Of a stretch of 64,000 bases of DNA, positions 28,246-36,022 are shown one piece after another (position 1 is the stretch's first letter; every line of letters begins with the position of its first letter). A program made the position numbers and the translations under genes. Under the pieces are notes generated by a model. That model saw only the letters and a program-made list of their open reading frames with translations. It had not been told where the DNA came from and ran no database searches. The stretch is from Pseudobacteroides cellulosolvens ATCC 35603 = DSM 2933 (GTDB taxonomy: Bacteria; Bacillota; Clostridia; Acetivibrionales; DSM-2933), in assembly GCF_001262605.1 (NCBI RefSeq), contig NZ_LGTC01000001.1, forward strand, positions 5,902,001 to 5,966,000, written 5' to 3'.

Positions 28246-28268
28246 ATCACCCCAATTCCACGAAAAAG

Positions 28269-28330
28269 GTAAAGTTAACTTTACATTAATAGTATATCAC
28301 TACCCGTGTTAAATGTAAAGGTAATTTTAC
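28269..28330 (-). promoter_or_regulatory. Promoter with two copies of a 16-bp palindromic operator for the XRE gene
   Basis: GTAAAGTTAACTTTAC (28269-28284) and GTAAAGGTAATTTTAC (28315-28330) share the pattern GTAAAGkTAAyTTTAC, 46 bases apart. The minus-strand promoter TTTACA (28319-28314), 17 bases, TATACT (28296-28291) lies between them. One operator covers the -35 and the other covers the transcription start. That is a textbook repression layout. Confidence 0.75.
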
Positions 28331-28372
28331 ATTTGATTTGTAATGTATAATTAGAAATTTTTATTCCACCAA

Positions 28373-28426
28373 TTGACAACAACTATTATACAGTTTATAA
28401 TGTATATATAGTATATGTACACTATA
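28373..28426 (+). promoter_or_regulatory. Promoter and operator of the GntR-ABC operon
   Basis: TTGACA (28373-28378), 17 bases, TATAAT (28396-28401) is a consensus sigma-A promoter. It is followed at once by a 20-bp near-palindrome (28407-28426, TATAGTATA with TACACTATA) covering the start site. This fits repression by the GntR protein encoded next. Confidence 0.75.
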
Positions 28427-28451
28427 AACTATATAACAAGGTGGTACCAAC

Positions 28452-28835
28452 GTGAGAATAGTTATATCAAATAGCAGCGGGGTTCCTATATATGAACAAA
28501 TCAAGGAACAGATAAAAAATGTCATATTAAGCGGGGATATATCGGAGGGTGAGCTGCTGCCATCCATAAGGCAGCTGGCAAAGGATCTTAAAATAAGTGT
28601 TATCACAACAACCCGTGCTTATGGTGATCTGGAGCAGGAAGGTTTTGTAGCAAACGTGCAGGGAAAAGGCTGTTATGTTCTGCCTAAAAACTCAGAAATG
28701 GTTCGCGAGCAGCTTTTGAGGGATATTGAGGGCAGTTTTACTACAGCTATAAACTCAGCGAAAATAGCGAAAATAAGCAAGAATGAACTTCAGGGTATTT
28801 TCGAAGCAATGCTTAAGGAGGAGAATTATGAGTAA
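28452..28835 (+). CDS. GntR-family regulator, YtrA type
   Basis: A 127-residue protein with an N-terminal winged helix (IYEQIKEQIKNVILSGDI, LPSIRQLAKDLKISVITTTR) and the short all-helical C-terminus of the YtrA subfamily. Such proteins repress the ABC genes downstream and respond to cell-envelope stress. It starts with GTG after AAGGTGG. Its last eight bases overlap the ATPase gene. The palindrome at 28407 is the likely site. Confidence 0.87.
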   Translation: MRIVISNSSGVPIYEQIKEQIKNVILSGDISEGELLPSIRQLAKDLKISVITTTRAYGDLEQEGFVANVQGKGCYVLPKNSEMVREQLLRDIEGSFTTAINSAKIAKISKNELQGIFEAMLKEENYE

Positions 28836-29688
28836 TGTATTGGAAATTAGCAATTTAAATAAGTGCTTTGGGGATTTTTCCTTAAAGAATGTTAATTTCT
28901 CGTTACCTGAGGGCTATATTATGGGGTTTATTGGGCCCAATGGTGCAGGAAAAACTACAACCATAAAGCTTATACTTAATATGATAAAAAGACAATCCGG
29001 TGATATCAAGGTATTCGGCCTTGATAGTATAACTCATGAAGATAATATAAAGGAACAGGTTGGGGTGGTATTTGATCAACCCTATTTTGTGGATGAATGG
29101 AATCTTAATGATGTTGAGAAAGCTGTAAAGTTCTTTTATAAGAAATGGTCCAGCAATAAATTTGTTGGTTATCTGAAGGAGTTTAACCTGGAGAGAAAAA
29201 AGAAGGTTAAGGATTTGTCAAGGGGAATGAAGATGAAGCTTATGATTGCAGTGGCTTTATCACATGATGCCAGGTTTTTAATACTTGATGAGCCTACGAG
29301 CGGACTTGACCCGGTGGCTAGGGATGAACTCATGGACATATTAAGCGAGTTTGTAATTAACGATACGAGAAGTGTTTTATTTTCGACCCATATAACTTCC
29401 GATCTTGATAAAGTGGCCGACTACATTACATTTATAAATAACGGAGAGATTGTCTTTACAGGGACAAAGGATTTGCTTTTGGAAAGCTATTGTATTGTTA
29501 AAGGCGGAAAAGGCGATATTAATCCGGAGCAAAAGAAAATGATAATGGGTTTAAGGGAGCATGGGGCAGGGTTTGAAGGCCTTATAGGAGCTGATAAATC
29601 GGGCATGATGGGTAATAAAGTCCTGATTGAAACATGTACAATGGACGATATTATAGTCTTTATGAATAAGGGGAGGGCATTGGTATGA
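28828..29688 (+). CDS. ABC transporter ATP-binding protein
   Basis: A 286-residue ABC ATPase of the ABC-2 exporter class. Walker A is GPNGAGKTTT, the signature is LSRGMKMKLMIAVAL, Walker B is FLILDEPTSGLDP and the switch is STHITSD. The true start is ATG 28828 with AAGGAGGAG upstream; the frame is open further 5' within the GntR gene. Its stop overlaps the permease start (ATGA). Substrate unknown; YtrA-type neighbours suggest peptide or antibiotic stress. Confidence 0.88.
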   Translation: MSNVLEISNLNKCFGDFSLKNVNFSLPEGYIMGFIGPNGAGKTTTIKLILNMIKRQSGDIKVFGLDSITHEDNIKEQVGVVFDQPYFVDEWNLNDVEKAVKFFYKKWSSNKFVGYLKEFNLERKKKVKDLSRGMKMKLMIAVALSHDARFLILDEPTSGLDPVARDELMDILSEFVINDTRSVLFSTHITSDLDKVADYITFINNGEIVFTGTKDLLLESYCIVKGGKGDINPEQKKMIMGLREHGAGFEGLIGADKSGMMGNKVLIETCTMDDIIVFMNKGRALV

Positions 29689-30353
29689 TGAAAGCAGTTA
29701 ATGTGGTAAGGATTGATATTCTAACTGTTAAGCCATATATGAAACTATTTTTACTTCTTATTGCAGTAGGTCTTTTATTTGGGATGGGTAATAAAGAGCC
29801 TTATGTGATACCACCAATGTTTATGATCTGGGCTTCATTTTTTGTGGCATATCCGTTTTCAATAGGGGAAAAGAATTCTCTTGATAGGCTTTACGGGACC
29901 TTTGCTCTTAAAAGAAAGGATATTGTAGCAGGAAGATATATATTTTCATTATTTTCGGCAATATTATCAATGATATTTGCCATATTATCAGTATATGTAT
30001 CATCTGTATTTATAAAAAAGGATATAGAGATTGAGGCCTTATTGTTTGTAGTATGTTTTGGTTTTTTAATGTTTGCTGCAGTTATTTCTTTTCAAATTCC
30101 CATGTATTTTAAAGTTGGGTACACTAAAGCAAGGGTATTGACATACCTGCCTTTAATGCTTATCGGGTTTGCAGCACCTATGATTAGCCTTATTCCTTCA
30201 GATAGTACAGTTGGCAGATTATTTAGTGATATAGGTAAGATTCTTGAGGAGAAAACGTATATGGCTTATGCTATATTCTTAGGTGCATCCATCATTGTGC
30301 TTTATATATCATATCTTATATCCAGCAGAATTTATGAGAAAAAGGATATTTGA
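29685..30353 (+). CDS. ABC-2 type membrane permease
   Basis: A 222-residue protein with six predicted membrane helices, in ATGA overlap with the ATPase gene. It resembles the ABC2_membrane_5 type permeases found with YtrA-regulated ATPases. It would form the membrane half of an exporter. The small basic loop after the second helix, YGTFALKRKDIVAGRY, is typical of that group. Confidence 0.78.
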   Translation: MMKAVNVVRIDILTVKPYMKLFLLLIAVGLLFGMGNKEPYVIPPMFMIWASFFVAYPFSIGEKNSLDRLYGTFALKRKDIVAGRYIFSLFSAILSMIFAILSVYVSSVFIKKDIEIEALLFVVCFGFLMFAAVISFQIPMYFKVGYTKARVLTYLPLMLIGFAAPMISLIPSDSTVGRLFSDIGKILEEKTYMAYAIFLGASIIVLYISYLISSRIYEKKDI

Positions 30354-30373
30354 TTTACCCTCTAATCCTTAGT

Positions 30374-30474
30374 AATGACTAAGAATTAACTTACGCTATA
30401 AATTTAGCTCATGTGTTGACTTAACTTGTCAACACCCGCTCAAAAGCGTAAGTAATATTTTAGTCATTCCTTAA
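30374..30474 (+). repeat. Palindromic intergenic element, copy B (about 100 bp)
   Basis: Terminal inverted repeats of 24 bp lie at 30374-30397 and 30445-30468 (AATGACTAA ends, 4 mismatches). An internal perfect 8-bp stem is GTGTTGAC/GTCAACAC (30413-30435). The right half (30419-30474) is 50/56 identical to copy A at 27515. The right end supplies the stop codon of the kinase gene on the minus strand. It may also act as terminator for the two converging genes. Confidence 0.65.
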
Positions 30475-32527
30475 TTGGAAACTCTATTACAAAACTAGTA
30501 CCTTTTCCGGGCTCGCTTTTACAGACAATAGTACCTTCAAGCATCTGATACACTATGTTATAAACTAAATGAAGGCCTAAGCCGGTACCGCCATTACCCC
30601 TTTTAGTGGTAAAGAAAGGATCGAATATTTTGGACACAACATCTTGCTCCATACCTTTTCCATCATCGGAAAATTCCAGAATAAGTTTGTTGTCGGCAGA
30701 ATTGTAAGCCTTTATAACGATTGTACCCGTATCATCTATTTCATATGCATGCATAAGTGAATTCATAATAAGATTGGTGATTATCTGGGATACTGAGCCT
30801 GCATACACTTTGATCTGTATGTTGTCATCACAATTTATATGAATATTGATTTTTCTCTTTTTTAAAGATGGCGTAAGACTTAAGACAATTTCTTCAAGAT
30901 ACTTTTTCACATTCAGCTCTCTTTTATCCTCATGAGTTTGGTCAACTGCAACCTGTTTAAAGCTTTTTATCAGTTCTGAGGCTCTATGTAAATTTCTTAA
31001 TAAAATTTCCATTGCTTCAGTCAGGGTAGTTGACAATTCATTAAGATCGCTTCTTTTTAAAGTTTTACTTTCCAATAGAGAGGTAAAGTCCTGAGTTTTT
31101 GACATTATATGAGAAGCTGCTGTCACACTTATACCTATAGGAGTATTGATCTCGTGTGCAATGCCCGCTACAAGGCTTCCTAGAGAGGCCATTTTTTCTG
31201 ATTGCACAAGCTGTGCTTGCGTATTTTGAAGGGTGGTTAGGGTTTCGATAAGTTCAAGCTGACTATTTTTAATTGATTTTATATTTTCTTTTTCCTTATC
31301 CTGTATTTTATTAAAAGCAATTACAAGATCTCTAATTTCGTCATTGGATGTTATCTCAAGCCTTTTGTCCAAATGTGTTTCTCCTTCTGCAATATCAGAA
31401 AGCCCTTTGGCAACGGTTTTTACCGCAATTGATACATTGAGGGAAATACCCATTGATATGATAAATGCTATAAATACACATATGCCCCATATAATTATGG
31501 AAATGTATATTGCCTTATAGGTGTCCCTGTAAAGCAGCGAGTTGTCAATTATGTTAATAAGCTTCCAATTTTCATTTATGCTTATATCTATTGCACTTAT
31601 ATAGGAATCGGTATTATTAACAGTAGTTCGAAAGCTTGTTAACCCTTTTGAAATTTTTATTCTGTCAATTATTGGTTTGCTTTTAATGAATGCTGCAATA
31701 TTCTGTCCAATTATATTTTCTTCCATGTGGGATACTATATTTCCGTTTTCATCAATGATAAAGGAAGTATTATTTATGCTTTCATCATAAATGCCATCTG
31801 GTGAGCATAAATCACTAAGTTTATATGTTTTAAGCTCCATTATCAGAACTATATTTCTTGTACTGTCAATTTTATTAAAGTTTCTGCATATAATAATGCT
31901 ATTCATTTTTTTATTAAAGTGCACAAGCCATTCTGCAGGAGAAACCCAAACAGGAGAACCATTGGCCGACACTATTTTTTTGAGTAAATTATTTTCTTTG
32001 CCTGCTTCGTCAAAAAAACTATTGGGAGAAATACCTTTTGGAAAAACTCCAAAGCTATAACCTCCGGATGCATATATTCCAAGTGCACTTATATCTGTTG
32101 ACTTTGTGGATAAAAAGTCAGAGATGCTTGTATTGATATAATCCAGGTTTTGCTGTTTCTCTTTGTTGCTGTCCTTTAGATTTATTGATTTCCATATTGC
32201 AGACTGTATCTTTGGGTCAACTATAAAATGAGACATCATATCATCATAGTATTTGGTTACAAAGTTTATGTTTTCTGCAATCTGAGTAACAATTTGGTCT
32301 GAGTGGCTAATTGCTTGTTTTTGTATAGTTGATCTTGTTATAATAAACGAAGTTAAGCTGGCAATCATTAAAGGTATAATGGACATAATTATAAAAGAAA
32401 CCATTATTCTAGATCTTAAACTGAACCTGTTTAAAAAGCTGAAGCTTCTTATAAGAAGTTCAGCAAAACGGTTTTTAAGAGCAGACCATTTTGATAAATT
32501 TTCTTGTTCCGTAGTATTTTCAAACAT
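30464..32527 (-). CDS. Membrane sensor histidine kinase
   Basis: A 687-residue kinase. It has an amphipathic N-terminus, a first membrane helix (about 42-64), an extracellular dCache-like sensor region (about 70-330), a second helix (340-362), HAMP, and a coiled coil. The catalytic core has GIAHEINTPIG with phospho-acceptor His458 and HATPase motifs NLIMNSLMHAYE, FSDDGKGM and GGTGLGL. The ATG (32527) lies inside the end of the upstream REC-HD-GYP gene and has no clear ribosome site, so translation probably depends on coupling. Its last three codons lie in the intergenic repeat. Confidence 0.82.
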   Translation of the reverse strand: MFENTTEQENLSKWSALKNRFAELLIRSFSFLNRFSLRSRIMVSFIIMSIIPLMIASLTSFIITRSTIQKQAISHSDQIVTQIAENINFVTKYYDDMMSHFIVDPKIQSAIWKSINLKDSNKEKQQNLDYINTSISDFLSTKSTDISALGIYASGGYSFGVFPKGISPNSFFDEAGKENNLLKKIVSANGSPVWVSPAEWLVHFNKKMNSIIICRNFNKIDSTRNIVLIMELKTYKLSDLCSPDGIYDESINNTSFIIDENGNIVSHMEENIIGQNIAAFIKSKPIIDRIKISKGLTSFRTTVNNTDSYISAIDISINENWKLINIIDNSLLYRDTYKAIYISIIIWGICVFIAFIISMGISLNVSIAVKTVAKGLSDIAEGETHLDKRLEITSNDEIRDLVIAFNKIQDKEKENIKSIKNSQLELIETLTTLQNTQAQLVQSEKMASLGSLVAGIAHEINTPIGISVTAASHIMSKTQDFTSLLESKTLKRSDLNELSTTLTEAMEILLRNLHRASELIKSFKQVAVDQTHEDKRELNVKKYLEEIVLSLTPSLKKRKINIHINCDDNIQIKVYAGSVSQIITNLIMNSLMHAYEIDDTGTIVIKAYNSADNKLILEFSDDGKGMEQDVVSKIFDPFFTTKRGNGGTGLGLHLVYNIVYQMLEGTIVCKSEPGKGTSFVIEFPIKE

Positions 32528-33855
32528 TTAGGGTAACCGGTGCCGTTATATTTTTCATGATGCTGAAGAGCAATAATGGCTGCAGCCTTAAGAGTCATTC
32601 TTGAGGAAGTCTTTAAAAGATCATAACCTAATTGTGAATGAGCCTTCATAATTTCAAACTCTTCCGATGTAAGCTTGCAGGGCTTATTTAATATTTCATC
32701 CGGAATAGCGATTTTGCCTATATCATGCATCGGGGCAGCCTGTGCAATTATATCGGCTTCTTCAACTGAAAGCCCATAACCTAAGGCAATTATTCTGGAA
32801 AACTCTGCAACCCTTAAAACATGCTTACCCAATTCTTGAGATCTTGCCTCAGCTATTCCACCTAATGTATATAAGATTTCCTTTTGAGTACTTTCTATCT
32901 CATGGGATAGTTCTAAGTTGTTCAGATTAACAATGGCATTGGAATAAAAAATTGATAAAAGGTTTTTTTCCATATAAGAAAAATCATGGTTGCTTTTTAT
33001 ATAAACCAGAACTAAAGGATTTAGTTCGGATTTAATGCAAAGCAGTACATTTTTATCGGAAAAATAACATCCACTGTTGGATGTGAAGTCTAAAATTGAA
33101 AGATAATCACCTGCAGATACGGAATCCTTAAGCTGTAGGCCTACATTTAATGAGAAATCTCCTTTAGCCGAAACAATTGGAAAACCACTGTCATCCTTTA
33201 CACAAACAAGTCCGGATATTACCTCAGATACATTGTTCCTTCCTGCTGAAACGATTGAAATAAGACCCTTCAACAATATGTCATAGAATCCGTCTTTTGT
33301 ATGGCGACTGAATATATCAGTAGTAGAAACGATTATCTCTTCAAGGCCCTTTTTGCTATGCTCTAGCTCGGTTATATGCTGGTATGTCCTGAGTGCTGTT
33401 ATCAAAGAAGTGAATAATTTCTTGGATGTGAGTTCTGTTTTTTCTTTATAATCGTTAATATCATAATTTTCAATGGTATGCTCCTCTGGTGCCTGGCCGG
33501 GCTGTCCTGTACGCAGAATGATTCTTACAGATCTGTTTTTGAGCTCATCTCTTATAAATTTTACTATGGTTAATCCTGAATCTTCTTTATCCATTATGAC
33601 ATCAAGAAATATAACCGCTGTATCAGGGTGTTGGCAAATTTGTTCCTTGACTTGTGCCTCTGAATAAGCACTAAGAATCTCAAGGCCTCTTTCCTGGAAT
33701 TTAAAATTCTTTAAGACAAGTTTTGTAACCCTGTGGACTTCGATGTCATCGTCAGCAACAATTATTTTCCAGGGGGTGGTATAATTAGAGTTATCTTCAA
33801 CTACATCTTCGAGAATTTCTAAATCATCATACTCCATTTGTGAAATATTATTCAT
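32449..33855 (-). CDS. REC-DUF3369-like-HD-GYP response regulator with truncated HD-GYP domain
   Basis: A 468-residue reading from ATG 33855 (GAGGTGA upstream). A receiver domain (about 28-150, ADDD, IFLDVIMD) leads to a DUF3369/GAF-like middle (about 170-330), then an HD-GYP domain, the family that degrades c-di-GMP. The first half is intact: HVLRVAEFSRIIALGYGLS, MHDIGKIAIPDEIL, HHEKYNGTGYP. Right after GYP the similarity stops. The last 26 codons run out of frame through the kinase gene, so the final ~60-80 residues with the last metal ligand region are missing. This looks like a deletion that joined it to the kinase. It may be inactive as an enzyme. Confidence 0.78.
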   Translation of the reverse strand: MNNISQMEYDDLEILEDVVEDNSNYTTPWKIIVADDDIEVHRVTKLVLKNFKFQERGLEILSAYSEAQVKEQICQHPDTAVIFLDVIMDKEDSGLTIVKFIRDELKNRSVRIILRTGQPGQAPEEHTIENYDINDYKEKTELTSKKLFTSLITALRTYQHITELEHSKKGLEEIIVSTTDIFSRHTKDGFYDILLKGLISIVSAGRNNVSEVISGLVCVKDDSGFPIVSAKGDFSLNVGLQLKDSVSAGDYLSILDFTSNSGCYFSDKNVLLCIKSELNPLVLVYIKSNHDFSYMEKNLLSIFYSNAIVNLNNLELSHEIESTQKEILYTLGGIAEARSQELGKHVLRVAEFSRIIALGYGLSVEEADIIAQAAPMHDIGKIAIPDEILNKPCKLTSEEFEIMKAHSQLGYDLLKTSSRMTLKAAAIIALQHHEKYNGTGYPKCLKILRNKKIYQNGLLLKTVLLNFL

Positions 33856-34425
33856 CAAAGTCACCTCATGTTTTTTCGATCCATGGATTAACATTACTTC
33901 TCTTTTGTATTGAAATTCACGTATGTCAATTGATACAAATACTACAATTTCTCATGACAACACCAAGGTTGAAAAATCACAGCTTAACTTTTACCATAGG
34001 AGAATTCTAAAAAATCAATTTGTATTACAGAAAGGCGAGAAATACATAATAATTTGAAATTTGTATAAAAATCTATTGATCCTTACATTTGTCTATCGTA
34101 AATCCCGTTAAATCGTTCGTTATTTACTCTGCAAATGTAAAATTTATAATGATTTTTATTTGGATTATTTTAAAAGAGTCAAATATGAGCCTATATGAAT
34201 ATTATATCAAACATCCACACCTGGTTGTCAAGTAAAAGAAATTTTTATTGATGTAATGGCATATTTTATTGGATAAAAATATGCTCATTACTTACTAAGC
34301 AAATGCCGATTATTATTTTGTGTACTCTTTTTATATCTATGAAATTACGGAATATTCTATATAAAGATGATAATAAAATTGTTTGTTGAAAATTACCAAC
34401 AGTACCCATTATAGGAGTGGATTCG
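33856..34425. other. 570-base intergenic region between divergent signalling operons
   Basis: It contains no gene that I can support. It holds the structured repeat at 34065-34159 and a 9-bp hairpin (GCATATTTT at 34259-34267 with AAAATATGC at 34276-34284). The promoters of the leftward HD-GYP operon and the rightward fapA operon are presumably here, but no consensus pair stands out. Confidence 0.6.
34065..34159 (-). ncRNA. Putative structured RNA or palindromic element, copy 1
   Basis: Read on the minus strand: an outer stem ATAAAAATC/GATTTTTAT (34159-34151, 34073-34065), an internal loop of 10/9 bases, and an inner stem TTACATTTG/CAAATGTAA (34140-34132, 34091-34083). Then comes stem GTAAAT/ATTTAC (34127-34122, 34103-34098) and an apical loop containing AACGAACG and AACGGG. 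The core matches 42790-42848 closely, while the outer stem there has other bases but still pairs. It lies about 210 bases upstream of the HD-GYP regulator gene in this orientation. Confidence 0.5.
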
Positions 34426-36006
34426 ATGGAAGATGTAATATATATGGACAGGTATATAAAAATTACAAAGAAAAATGAAGAGTTTTTCATTGAATCATTT
34501 GAAAAAGGAATGACAATGGATGCATTTAACGGTATAATAGCCAAACATCCTCAAATTCAGATCACAAGCTTTATGGCCATTAAAAGTGCTGTTCTGTATT
34601 CTCCGGTGAAGAAAATCAAGTTTGCCGACGTAAAGGAACGGGTAACTGTAGAAGTATCAGATGATGGTCTTAAAGCATATATAACATTGTTTGTTTCAGA
34701 TGATGAGTTAAATACAGGCAGGAATGTTGAGCTTTTAAAAGAAATTTTAAAAAAGCTCAGTGAAAAGGGAGTTGTTTTTGGGGTAAAGCAGGAAGCTTTA
34801 CTTGGAGAATTGAAAAACCAGACTAAAATTCTTATTGCTGAAGGCATTGAGCCAATAAATGGTGAAGATTCGGTAATAAAAATGTATGAAATAGTTGAAC
34901 CCAAGCCCAGTATAATGGACGATGGCAAGGTTAATTATTATGAATTAAGTCTAATCAACCATGTAAAGGAAGGAGAATGGCTCGGAGAACGAATTGATCC
35001 TACTGCAGGGACACATGGGAAATCCGTTAGGGGAACACTTATAATGGCTATGCCCGGAAAAAAATATCCGCTTCTTTATGATAAAATTTCCGTAAGGGAA
35101 TGCTATGAGGAGGGAATAACCAAACTATATGCTTTAAGAAGTGGTGCTGTTAATTATATAGGTGATAGAATAAGCGTTTCAAATCATCTTGAGATTCCTG
35201 ACAATGTGGATTTCAAAACCGGGAATATTGATTTCGACGGTTATATTACAGTAAAAGGCTCAGTTGAAGATAATTTCTCAATAACAGCTGATCATGATAT
35301 TGAGATTTTAGGTATCTATGGTGTGGGAAGCATAAAGGAAATTATCAGCCGCGGCGGCAACATATATATTAAGGGCGGGGTAGCAGGTAAGAATAAGGCT
35401 GTTATTAAGTCCAAAAAAGATATTTATACCAAGTTTGTATCCGATGCAGTAATAATTTGCGAAGGGCGTGTACATATAGGATTTTACTGTATCAACAGTA
35501 CCATAATTGCAAAAGAGGTAATAGTGGATTCCCCTAAAGGTCAAATAATAGGTGGAAATATACAGGCAGAATATAAGGTTGTTGCTACCGTAATAGGTTC
35601 TCCCAGCGAAGCCAAGACTCAAATCAGTGTAAAGGGATTTAACAGAACAGATCTTAAGGAAACCTATGAAAAAATAGATATAGTTATAAGAAAATTAAAA
35701 GATGAATTATTAAAAGCCAAACAGGAAATGTCATTGTATTCCACAGATCTTACCAGTGCACAGATGTTAGCCCTTGAAAGGGTTAAGGAACGATTTTGTG
35801 ATATAAAGAACAAGTTGAAGTACAGCGAAGATGGAAAGAAGGCTATTTCTAACTATCTAAGGACAAAGGGAGAAGGGGAAGTAACTGTCCTAAAAAAGGC
35901 ATATCCCAATACAATAATTGATATAAGAAAGAATGTAAGAGAGATTAAAACGACAATTCTCAATACTACCTTTTACTACCAAAACGAAGAAATTAATGAG
36001 ATATGA
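34426..36006 (+). CDS. FapA-family (DUF342) polymer-forming protein
   Basis: A 526-residue protein. The N-terminal region (to about 170) is the wedge-like part. GEWLGERIDPTAGTHGKSVRG followed by the right-handed beta-helix with short Gly-rich turns (about 180-420: GNIDFDGYITVKGSV, GGNIYIKGGVAG, GGNIQAEYKVVATVIGS) is the FapA core, and a coiled coil (430-480) follows. DUF342 proteins are cytoplasmic and often sit beside signalling or flagellar genes; biochemical function is unclear. ATG 34426 has AGGAGTGG upstream. It is the first gene of a five-gene unit. Confidence 0.85.
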   Translation: MEDVIYMDRYIKITKKNEEFFIESFEKGMTMDAFNGIIAKHPQIQITSFMAIKSAVLYSPVKKIKFADVKERVTVEVSDDGLKAYITLFVSDDELNTGRNVELLKEILKKLSEKGVVFGVKQEALLGELKNQTKILIAEGIEPINGEDSVIKMYEIVEPKPSIMDDGKVNYYELSLINHVKEGEWLGERIDPTAGTHGKSVRGTLIMAMPGKKYPLLYDKISVRECYEEGITKLYALRSGAVNYIGDRISVSNHLEIPDNVDFKTGNIDFDGYITVKGSVEDNFSITADHDIEILGIYGVGSIKEIISRGGNIYIKGGVAGKNKAVIKSKKDIYTKFVSDAVIICEGRVHIGFYCINSTIIAKEVIVDSPKGQIIGGNIQAEYKVVATVIGSPSEAKTQISVKGFNRTDLKETYEKIDIVIRKLKDELLKAKQEMSLYSTDLTSAQMLALERVKERFCDIKNKLKYSEDGKKAISNYLRTKGEGEVTVLKKAYPNTIIDIRKNVREIKTTILNTTFYYQNEEINEI

Positions 36007-36022
36007 TAAGGAACGATTAAAT

